Source: Moringa oleifera (taxonomy: Eukaryota > Streptophyta > Magnoliopsida > Brassicales > Moringaceae). Taken from it: a DNA stretch of 64,000 nucleotides. The notes beneath the pieces were generated by a model that did not search any database, was not told the DNA's origin, and saw nothing but the letters and a program-made list of their open reading frames with translations. Position numbers and translations under genes: made by a program. Shown in pieces: positions 25,338 to 36,558 of the stretch; within the stretch, counting starts at the first letter, position 1; every line of letters starts with the position of its first letter. Location: assembly GCA_021397835.1 (NCBI GenBank), contig JAJFZO010000191.1:5833001-5897000 (forward strand), given 5' to 3'.

Positions 25338-28300
25338 AGATTATACTGTAATATTATGTCTCTTTTATATATTCTTTAATCTCCATTGTATCTATTAATA
25401 ATTACATGATCAGTGTGACAGACTTTGTGATTGTTTGAAGAAGAGATCTTCTATTTGTAAATCCTGTTTACGAAATCAATATATCAAATTCATTAAGGTT
25501 ATTGTCAAAATAAGAGCATCCAGATAAGTATCTGAATCATTTTTCCAATTTATATTGTCCTAATTCTGCTAGGTTATCTCAGATTGCTTATGCTAATTGA
25601 TTGTGGAGAGACAAATGGTTCGTTTGCAAGTGGGAAGAAATCCTTCTTCCATGAATTGGCTTTTGAGAAAAGGTATAAGATTATCTAACAAATGGATATT
25701 AAAGCTCGGATTTTGTCAAAATTAGTATCAAAACACCTGTTACCCTTTTTTTATTTATTTATGATCTAATATTTGGGAGATAAATTATTGAGTTTGATGC
25801 TAATTGAAAATAGTGTGGCATATGTCGAGAGATATCTCCTTAAAAAATATAATTATCACAAGAAAAATATGTAAGATATGATAGTCATATAGCGTGGTTA
25901 CTCCTAATTAGAGTACCCTTTGATACTTAAAATTAGATAGAGTATGGCTAAGAAAATGGGGACCCGAGAGCGAGACTTATGTGAATATTGATTCTGATAG
26001 TTTAATTGGAAGTCATATTAGGATCAATTTGATCTATTGAGAGAGTTCACATCCCTTGGATAAGACCACTATTATCTTGCAGCCACCTAAACTTTTTTTT
26101 TTTTTTCGTAAGATATGATCTCTCATGCAATATAGTACCTCATAAGTTGATATGCTAATGTATCGGTAGTTTATGGTCGATAATAAGCTGAGTCTAGCTA
26201 ACCAAATCCATGAAATTATAACTCAATCTCGACTTATGCAATGAAACGCAACTAGTTTTTTTATTATAAATAAGCTGAGCTAAAGTTATCCATTTGAAAA
26301 ATATATAATTCATAATCTACCTATGAGTTTTACTCATCAGCTTACATTAATTGTTATTTTTATAGACTTTACATAAGTTAATTTAATAGATTTTAAATGG
26401 ACTATAAGCGACTCAACCTAATAATTTCAAATTGATAAGATATTAAGCGTATAGTAAGTTTAATGTATTTCATGTATAATATTAAAACAAGAAAATTATT
26501 GAATAATATATATTGTTATCTAATTATAAAATAAAATTTAAATAATATAAATAGCACTTAACTAAAAATAAATATATTAATTTATTTTTATTAGATGAAT
26601 TAATTTATAAAAAATATGTAAGTTAAAAAATATATATATGTTATTGATTATTTTGATTGATTAACTTTGAATTTTTGTGAAATTTACTATATAAATTAAT
26701 TAAATTTAAATAAAACAAACAATTTAACCTATGAATCTATTTAATTGACTTTAAGAGATCAATTTATCAAATCATCTGATCCAAAATTTAAAATTCACGA
26801 TTTTATCTTTAAACTCTACTTAATCAATGAAAGGATCGAGCTAATACTTACTGAATTACACTGTAAATGAATTGATCCATGAATCACGGGTCCAATAATA
26901 ACTCTAATAACTAATATGCTGCATTTATTAACTTGACATGTTAATGTTTGATAACTGCTCATGTTGATATTGTCAAATAGTATTAGCATTGGTCAATCGT
27001 CCTCGAGAATGATCTTTTTTAAAGAGTTAATCTTTAAGTAAACTTGTCATGAACTGGCCGGAGATTTTGCCTTAAAATTTAGTTACTTGAAGTTAATCCA
27101 CGGAGATTATATGTGGAATTTGCAGAGAGTGTGAGAAGTATTCCTTGCTCTATATCAGCTAGTTTAGACTTTAAAAAATTTCAACACCTCTTTACAAACT
27201 CCATCACCATCTTTCCTTTATTTAATCTCTTGGTGATGGATAAGACATAGGAGAAAAAATGCAAGTTGGGGACAGGAAAATGGTGAGGAAAGGTGTGGCA
27301 TTGATGAGTGTGCAAAGCTCAACTGGATCACTAACCATATCAGAATACATAGGATAAGCAAGCACATGCAACTTGCCGCTAACAATACAAAACGCCAATG
27401 TGCATTGAAAAAAGTGACGAATTAAGACAGCACTAAGTGTGACCAATTTATGCAAATGGGGAGAAAGCATGCATATCGGGTTGTTATAATTTTTTTTGAA
27501 AAGCTTTACTTAGGAAATTTAAATTAAATTAATTAAATAAGATCAATAAAAAATTTTGATATCATATATTATATCTTCTTAAAATCACTAAAAAATAATT
27601 TTAAAAAACTCTAATGTCCCTATTATTGGGTAAATCTAATAAGTTAAGAGAGGCCGAAAATTGAAATAATGGTAACCAACAATCCCAGGTCGGATAACAC
27701 CATACCTATTCAACATTATTCCAACAAATTTGAAGCCAAATGACCTAATTTACATTTTCTTTTTAAAAAAAAAACATTGCAACACTTGATATTACTAGTC
27801 AAATTAGTAATGATATTGTGATGCCACGTAGCATATCAATTCAAGATTTGGTCAAAGATATTATAATTAAGGCATAATTAACATAATATAACCTAACCTA
27901 GTAAGTTCACGGATTAAAATAAAAGCAATAGTCAAAGTCCAAACCCTACTATATATGCTTTGATTTGTCCTGTTCTTATCAATGTTTTCAAATTGCCTTT
28001 CAAATTACTTTGATTCGTGTGGACCGTCAATGGAAATAATTATATTATTATATTATTTAAATTTTTTAGATAATATTCTTTTTGAAATATATGATATTAC
28101 AAATTAATTAATAAATCCAAACATAACAAAGACATTGGGAAATTTTCTCCATATGATTCCCTATTTAATTTTTAGAGCATTTATATAATTTCACAAAGGA
28201 CAAGCTTTTGAGGGGTGCGAGAATAAGTAAAAGGTTAAAAGGCATGTATGCTTTGAAATATTCGAATCAATTAAAAGAGGTGATTGTTTTATGGATTTAA

Positions 28301-28990
28301 TAATTAATTATATATTAATAGAATAAAAAAGATTCAAAAAATTAGATAATTAAGAAATTTTTGTGGCAAGATATGATATTTTATTAATGGATTAGTCTGA
28401 TCGACAAAAAAAATTATATATATATATATATTTTTATATTGCATATGAAAGATGAAACTCAATGAAAAGTCGTTTAAAATAATTTATAAATATTGCAAAA
28501 AAATTATATTATTATGTAATTATAATAATATTTTTGCAAGATTAGAAATATTAAAATTTATTCATTCGTCTTACTGTAAATGGATTTATTAATTTGCTTT
28601 ATAAACGCAAAGAAAAAAAATAAAGAAATAATAGTGAATATCATCCTTCTCTCTCTTTTTTTCAGTTTAATTTAATTTTCGTTGTTAAATGGGCTTGGAT
28701 TCTCTACATTCACGCTATCAGGCTTCTTATGTTACCGACATCAAATCCGACAACTAAAGAATCTCTAATTCTTGGAGAGTGATGGATTTAATAATGTTTA
28801 CGTATCAGTGGCTGCCAGGTTTTTGGTGAACGGTAGCCTTGATAGCTCTTTTAATTATTTAATTATTGTTTATTTATTTATTCATGCGATAGAAGGACAT
28901 GGCCCCGACGTCGTTTTCTGCAGTGAGAAAACTGTTTCCGTTGCTCTTAAGTTTTCTCTTAACCGGTACGATGGTACAGGGTACTTTTGA
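25338..28990. other. Intergenic region between SSL and AAPT genes
   Basis: About 3.6 kb of AT-rich DNA. It has poly-T near 26,093-26,106 and a (TA)n run near 28,415-28,431. A less AT-rich island at 27,222-27,470 carries an 82-codon minus-strand frame that I do not recognise and would not call a gene. The last few hundred bases are the AAPT upstream region. Confidence 0.5.
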
Positions 28991-29112
28991 TTTTCCTTTT
29001 ATTTTGGCTTCGTTTTAGGGCGGGAGATAAAAGCTTGTCCTCGCCCTTTCTTCACTTTGTTCCTCTCAATCATTTCTCTCTTTCCTTGTTGCAATCGCTG
29101 CTATTCGAATAG

Positions 29113-29563
29113 GTATGCTGGCATGGTTATTCTTTTAATTTAGTTCTTTTTTTTTCCTCATTTTCAAGTTATGCTTTGCTAGTCAGATCTGTTCTGTTTT
29201 GAATTTTATGATAGGTTCAATCTTGGTTTTCACTTCCAGATCCACTCTGTACATGACTTTGTGGTAACCACTCCATTTTTCTGTGCCACTTTGCTTTAAA
29301 TTTGTCCTCTGTCCACCTTTGATGATGAAAAACAAAGGCTTTTTTCTTTGTTAATGTGTATCGTTTCAATTTTTGATATCATAGTTCTTTTATCAAAAAG
29401 GTGAATGTCTTTTTCGTCTTCGAAGATGTGCTATTTCTTCAACTACTTGTCTTTTAACTTGGTAGCATTATAATGACTCGTGTTTATTGGTCGCTTTGGA
29501 CAGTATTGGCTTTTCGTTGATGTTCATATCAGTCAAATGATGCTTCTTATTCTCCTTTGGTAG
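29113..29563 (+). other. Intron in the AAPT 5' untranslated region
   Basis: A GT donor follows TCGAATAG at 29,112, and the acceptor TTTGGTAG ends at 29,563. This puts a leader intron of about 450 bases before the start codon at 29,622. The leader exon 29,564-29,621 contains no upstream ATG. Leader introns are common in plant housekeeping genes; the splice is inferred from the signals only. Confidence 0.55.
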
Positions 29564-29621
29564 GTTAAACTGATACTTAGTCAGTTGCTGAAGAAGAGAA
29601 TTTGATTGAATCGGCAAAGTA

Positions 29622-32600
29622 ATGGGGTATATAGGATCACATGGTGTAGCAGCACTTCATAGATACAAGTATAGTGGTGTAGATCACTCTTACCTTGCGA
29701 AATATGTGCTGCAACCCTTTTGGAGCCGCTGTGTCAATTTTTTCCCTCTTTGGATGCCGTAAGTGCTCTCTTGTTTCAGTCTTTGACTACCCATTTGCAT
29801 CGTCGGAATCTTGAATGGGCTGTTTTCCAGTTCAACTTCTCAGATCTTCCTATAATTTTAATCTTTCTTAACTCAGCATAAACACACATATTACATACAG
29901 TAATAATCATGTCTGTTTTCCGAAATTCATGATGTTGATAATAACTGAAAATAGGGTGGGTAACTGATGATCTTTTTAGGTGTTGTTAATTGAACTTGAA
30001 TGGATGTATTAAATGTCCAGTAGAATTTGAATGTAAATAAACTTGATGATCGAAGGGAAGAAATGGTTTCGTAGGTTGTCATCAGATTTAGCATGGGCTA
30101 GTTGGTTCATCATATGGGGTGTATGCTGCTTCATATCCTTCGCTGTTCTTACTGCAGTCTTTTAAGATTGTATAAGTTAGATTCTGCCTGCAGTCAGAAT
30201 CCTGACTTTGGATGGGCATTCAGCTGGATCAGTCGGTCCTATACTTGTATCCCAAATTGGACATGTTTATTGCTATGGGCTTGTCTTAGAATGTTGTTGA
30301 TTTTGTTATGTTAAGCCAAAATCGGTATTTTTCTCCCAGAATTTTTAAATTTTACTGCATTAATAGTTATTTACACTTTGCTGGCATATCTCATGCGCTT
30401 ATGTTGATAGCTTTGGGATTAGAAGTTAGGGATGTCTTTGCTTACTGTTTTGTTTAATATCCCAGCCTTTTAAGAAAAGCTTTTGCATTCTTTGAAATTT
30501 TTTTGGGGTTTAAAATGCTTTGTTCGTAAATCACAGAGTAAGCATGAAATGTTTTCATTATCAGGAGTTCTTTGTGCTGTATATTACCTCTACTTATACT
30601 TTGGTAATGCATTTACTTGCTGAGTTTAACTGACATGTGCCAACGCTGATCTTTTGACTCTTTTTTTTTTTCTTTTTTGCTACTGGATCCTCTGCAGACC
30701 AAATATGGTATGATAGTTCTTTCTTGGTAATTCAATTTGTGATATTAAGTTGTGCTTTGTAAATGTTTCTTCACCCTCACTTATAAATTTTTTTTTCAGA
30801 TAACACTAACGGGATTTATGTTCTTGGTCACATCTGCGTTGCTCGGCTATGTAAGTTTACTTTCTCAACTTTTATGTTCTTTAATTTTGTGTTCCTTTGT
30901 TCTCTTTTATCATGAAATGCTTATTTTTCGGTTATTATGAAGTCCACTGTATCCAACATTGATGATTGATGCACATTCATGTGAGTGAATGTGAATTATA
31001 AAGTAGTTAGAATTTAATCCAGTTGATCATATCAAGACCTACTAACAAGCGTAGCAGTTCCTTTTTTCAGGGAAAAAAAAACAAAAATACTATACTTTCT
31101 ATGGGAAAAAGCACTTCATCATTAGATGATGCCAATAGAGTTGAGAAAGGAAATCATATTCATTTGTGATGATTTGTATGTGTGTTTCAGATGTATCCAC
31201 ACCACATTCTGATTCCTTTCTATAAAGAAAAAACTGTCCAGCATTAGATGGTGTTGACAGCATTGAGAAAGGAAATCATATTTATTTGTGATGATTTATA
31301 TCTGTGTTTCAGAAGTATTCACACTACATTCTGATTTCTTTCTGTCTCAGATATATTCACCTGGCTTAGATTCAGCTCCTCCTCGCTGGGTTCATTTTGT
31401 GCATGGATTACTTCTATTTTTATATCAGGTTTGCTTCCACTTCTTTCTGGCTGTTTAGCCAACTCCATTGCGTATTTTAATGCGTCATTTTATTGTACTA
31501 TGGCTTTGATTGAGCTTGAACTTAATAAATGCTAGACTTTTGATGCGGTTGATGGGAAGCAAGCACGGCGAACAAATTCCTCCAGTCCATTGGGCGAGCT
31601 TTTTGACCATGGTGATTTTTTTAGTTTTTTTATTTTTGGTAATGTCTTTTAGTCATTATTAAATGTGTAATTTGCTTAGTATTGATAAAGTATATTTCTT
31701 TGTTTTCCTATCATATTGCAGGGTGTGATGCACTTGCATGTGCGGTATGTATTTACTAACTTTTCTAGTTATTGTGCATACATTGTTGTGCCATCTTTCC
31801 AACGTGCTTTTCTGAGGGTCCGCAGTTTGAGAGCATGGCTTTTGGGAGCACTGCCATGTGTGGAAGAGATACTTTTTGGTTCTGGGTTATTTCTGCCATT
31901 CCATTTTACGGAGCAACATGGGAACAGTGAGTGATTTGAAACCTTGTAGTTTATTTATTTATTTATTTAATTTTCTATGAACTGAAAAGCTATGAGATGC
32001 AATACAGATCTAGGGAGATATATGGTCTTTTTCACAGATGCTCTTGTGAATTTTGTTTTAGATTCCTCATGCGCTTCCTTTTTTCTCTTGGCAAGGGATT
32101 TGAGAAATTGTGCAACACTTATAGAAAAGGATGTTTAACTGGATTTGAGGATTTCTGTTTATGTTTTATGATGCATTCTTTCACATCCTTACCCTGTCTA
32201 CCTAAACTTAAGGCATACTAATATTTAGAAATACTAATATTTGTGTCCATGATACAGCTACTTCACAAATACGCTTATTCTACCGGTAATTAATGGACCT
32301 ACAGAGGGACTTGCACTGATATATGTGTGCCACTTCTTTACAGCCATTGTTGGTACGTTCTTGTACACATTATTGTTGTTGTAGCCTTGAAAAGCTATAT
32401 TGGAAAGACTTTTGTGGCAATTATTTTATGTGTTACAGTGGTTTTTACTTTTTCATGTTTCTTTTTCATTTTATTTTGCTATTTTATGTTTGGATAGTTA
32501 CTGAAGTTCTTTTTTCTTGCTAAGGTGCCGAGTGGTGGATTCAGCATTTTGGGAAGTCCCTGTCCCTTTTTAGTTGGGTACCATTTATTAGTGGTAAGAA

Positions 32601-35532
32601 TGTCATTGTCTACTATATCAGTTAAACACTGAAGAGAACATAACTTATACTTCTTTTCTGGACACATCTAAAAATCAGGAACAGCACTGTAGTTTAACAG
32701 TGCCTGTAGTCTTCATGATAGTTGATTGGTTGCACCAAACAATCACTTATGTATACTGAAACAGAACAAAAAAAGAATTACTTCTCTTTTCTGCTACCCT
32801 CTGTTTTTATTTGCTTGGCGTTCAGTTTTTATATGCAGTTGACCTAATTAATGTCTTCACTGGCAACACCTTTATTCATGCTACTTTTGTTAATTCTATT
32901 TTCTTCTTGTCCTTTTTGACTGCAGAAATTCCAACATACAAGGCGGTATTGTATTTAATGATAGCATTTGGTGTTATACCAACAGTGACATTCAAGTAAG
33001 CAGATTCTTGCATCCAATATTGTTGAAGTTTAGTTCATGTTTGTATGTGTAGTCTTTTGACATCTGTGCGATATTTATGAGGTTCTTTGATCATATGTTG
33101 TCACTTTTAGACTCATGTCTCCTGCTGAAGATGGTCATGCTTAGTTATTGTAATAATGGACTTAGAGAAAAGCTCAGAACTGGGTGTTGTTGTGCTGAAC
33201 TGAGATTTACTTGTTCATATATTGAATTGTTCACATACTTTTTCTAAGGTTTTGAAATTTGATTCTGCAAATGAATTGTGTATATCAAATTGATTTCACC
33301 TTTTAAATTTGTCACTATGGAATTGAATCAACGTGTTATTTTGTGCAGCAAAAGTTGGTATTTTGAATTGGTGAACCCACTTTTTCAAGCCTGCTAGTAA
33401 TGCATTCCCGTCATATTTGTTTTTGTTTCTTTATTCTCTTTATATGTGTTCTTTCTTTTATTTTTTGTCCAACTGCTTATGGCTCATTTGTTCCACAAAG
33501 GTTAAGACTGAAGGCCTGTAAATCTGCAAAACCTAGATAGTTCACACATAAGATCATTGTGTATCTACCCATTGTTCAGTACTTATCTCATGGGTGCAAC
33601 TGTTTGCTGAAAATTAGGTTAAACCTTCCTTATGTAGTGCGTTGGTTATCTTTGCAGTGTATCCAATGTCTACAAGGTTGTTCAGGCAAGAAAAGGAAGC
33701 ATGTTATTGGCATTAGCTATGGTAATTATTTAACTTTTTATCATATTTAGTACTTGTTTCTTCATTCAGGTATGTTCATTGATGTTATGGTGTTCTTTTT
33801 TCAGCTTTATCCTTTTGCTGTGCTCCTGGGAGGTGTTCTGATTTGGTATTGTTGACGTCCTGCTGTTTGTTTCCCTGAGTTTAACTCTTACTGTGACATT
33901 GGGCCTCACATGGGATCTTGTTCTTGTGCAGGGATTATCTGTCTCCAACCGATTTAATTGGAAACTATCCACATTTCGTTATTTTGGGAACTGGACTTGC
34001 ATTTGGTTTCCTTGTGGTAAATATACTGGGTTATATGTATTTATTTGAGGCTTTCATTTTCTTTTTCATGGGTTACTGTTTTATTGTCTCGCTACTGGTT
34101 TATACCATGTTTGTTGCTGGGGAACAGGGTTTGTGGTAGTCTTGTTGCAGTTAGAGTGTTATTAAAACCTTTTATCAAACATCATTTTGATTGGTTGATA
34201 AACTGATCAAGTTCCTTATTACATTGTTGCTAATTGGAAGCTTATTTTGTCAGGGGAGGATGATTTTGGCTCATTTGTGTGATGAACCCAAAGGATTGAA
34301 AACTAACATGTGCATGGTATGTAGCTTCATTTTTTGAAATTACTTATGCTTGTTTTCTATTGAGTTTTTCAGATCTACCATTTTCTTCTCTTCTTAAATG
34401 CAATGGAAAAGTTATTTTTAGAAACTTCTTTTTCTCTGGAAAATGTTGTTTTTATTTCTAATTTGGATCAATGCGCGGAAGACAGGTAATTTATATTTTT
34501 TTCTAATATCTTAAATAGGCGGTGCTGTGACTTTAATGTTTCGGATATAAATGGAATGTTTTATCATAGAACATAGTTCATATAAATCTTAACTCTTCCC
34601 CTTTTTAAAGTTCTCTTGCTGAATGGATAGTGTCTCATAGACTCTAGTTTTGTGCAGTCACTGTTGTATCTTCCCTTTGCCATTGCAAATGCTCTCACAG
34701 CCAGATTAAATGATGGGTATGTGGCACTCTGATTTCTCTTACTGAACTAATAAAATGGTCATTTCATGTCAGCCATTTTTCAGTCATTTTTTTTCTCATG
34801 CCTCAAAAATTTTTACTTACTTTTTGTTTCAGGGTTCCTTTAGTTAATGAGTTTTGGGTTCTTCTTGGTTACTGTGGATTCACAGGTGCGTAACCTTTGC
34901 CTTGCTTCATTTATGCTTGTACAACCATTGGAACCTCATGTAACAAATATTTAACTTTTACTTTTTGATAATATAACTTGTAGAATTTAAAATTAATTGT
35001 TTCCACATTTAGTTGAATTCAATTTGAAAGGAAATAAATTAGACATGAGAATTGCAGACAATGTTTTGCTCTAGTCAGTAATTCTCAGTTAATTTTCGTT
35101 CAATTTAAATTCTCTCAGTTTCAAATGTACATTATTGGTGTTATATGTTTTGGTATCTCATCTCTTCATGCTAATTTGTTGTTTGAACTCCAGTGTCACT
35201 CTATTTACACTTTGCCACCTCTGTCATCCATGAAATCACAACAGCATTGGGAATTAACTGCTTCAGGTAAGAATGTTCTACTACCTCAAAACCTCCATTC
35301 ATGAAATCTCGGTTATATCTGGTCTTTTTACTGTTAGCTGTATTCAACAATTCTTTTCGTGAAGATGCATATGCCTTGAGATCTGTACTTATAGCATTAT
35401 AGCATGGTTCATTATAGGATGAGTGGTACTAAGGCTATTAAGATTTCAGATTTAATTGGCAAATGTTTCCTGCAACCAGATCTAACCAGTGGTTCCATGT
35501 GAAATGACAGGATAACTAGGAAAGAAGCTTGA
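29622..35532 (+). CDS. AAPT1: Aminoalcohol phosphotransferase (choline/ethanolamine phosphotransferase)
   Basis: It transfers phosphocholine or phosphoethanolamine from the CDP-alcohol to diacylglycerol, the last step of PC/PE synthesis (Kennedy pathway), in ER/Golgi membranes. I assemble 18 coding exons: 29622-29758, 30698-30707, 30800-30850, 31351-31428, 31536-31611, 31722-31744, 31826-31926, 32258-32352, 32525-32593, 32926-32995, 33658-33721, 33805-33845, 33932-34016, 34254-34316, 34658-34716, 34833-34885, 35194-35266, 35511-35532. These give 1,170 bases, or 389 residues, the length I recall for Arabidopsis AAPT1. The CDP-alcohol phosphotransferase signature DG-x2-AR-x8-G-x3-D-x3-D is complete at residues 98-120. 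Several hydrophobic membrane segments follow, and the C-terminus is ITRKEA. All introns are GT-AG. Two exons are tiny (10 and 23 bases). The AAPT1 versus AAPT2 assignment is not certain. Confidence 0.96.
31120..31343 (+). repeat. Tandem duplication in AAPT intron 3 with decoy splice acceptors
   Basis: Two copies of a ~102-base segment (31,120-31,221 and 31,242-31,343), 122 bases apart. Each contains GTGTTTCAG followed by a sequence resembling the start of exon 4: ATGTATCCACAC and AAGTATTCACAC versus the true ATATATTCACCT after TCTCAG at 31,350. Confidence 0.85.
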
Positions 35533-36070
35533 AAAAAAGTATCGATGTTTATTTTAGGTATGTCCTTCTTCGTTGATGATTCTTGTTAAGATTGTCATAT
35601 AAATATCACTGCAATACGATGATTGATTTTCTCCGTTTTGAATTTGTGTTCAGCTGGCTCAGGCGGAATGCAGTGGCATTGAGGATTTGGCATGTCTTTT
35701 TGTGATTGGACATTGATGATAGCCTTCGTATATGGATCCAGTGTACAAAGTCTGGCATCCACAATGTTATAGATTATTTTTTTGAAGTGACATGGTAGAG
35801 TAGACGGTATTTGGAACATCAATTTCTGAATTGTTTGCAAATATTACTTGCGTATTTAAAATTAGTATCTGGCAGCTGCTGGGTTTTATTCATAAGGGAA
35901 AGGGCGAGAGAGTGTGTGTGTGTGAGAGGGAGAATTATTCTTGGTAGGTACAGCCTTAGGTACATGTGGGCCTTTGTTGTTGCAAGGTGGGCCATGCAAC
36001 TAAAGAGGGGTAGTCTATACAATCTATGGAAGCTTTGTTGCTCTCAGCATGATGCTTGTTTAAGTTAGTA
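35533..36070 (+). other. AAPT 3' untranslated region (approximate)
   Basis: Sequence after the AAPT stop codon, including a purine-rich GAGAGTGTGTGTGTGTGAGAGGGAG stretch near 35,908 written here only as a motif class. No coding frame is supported. The polyadenylation site is not located. The next gene is convergent and its stop codon is at 36,559. Confidence 0.4.
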
Positions 36071-36558
36071 TGATGTTGTCTTTCTGATTCCACCTGCAAT
36101 ATTTATGATTTTCTTTACACTGGTCCAAGTTTCATATTAGAATTCAAATTATGCTGAGCATTATTTTGTGTGCATGGGTTGCTAATCTTCAAGCACAGTT
36201 AGTTCAGAGTGCAGTGCATTGTGCACAGGCTTCTCTTTATATATGAGGAGGAAAGTTGTTCATCCCTAAAATCTAAAACAAGAACAAATTTTACAGAAAC
36301 TGGGATTTCATTCATGAATTGCACCTGTAACTTCTGCAGGTTTAATAACATGTAACAGAAGCCTATGTGTAAACAGCATCAGGTGTGGCTCTGGATGGCT
36401 AATGACTTCTTTAATCACCTCATCCCCTTCATGCTAAGATATAATTGAAGAAAAAGAAAATAGTAAGGGTAGGAAGGCGAAAGGCTACTGAAACCTACAC
36501 TTTCACCTGCAGTTTCCATTGTTTTAAAATTACAAGAGCTATACAGCATCTAGCTCCA

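Noticed and set aside
27222..27470. 82-codon minus-strand frame between SSL and AAPT
   Set aside because: No recognisable motif and no promoter or splice context. Probably chance, or a decayed insertion.
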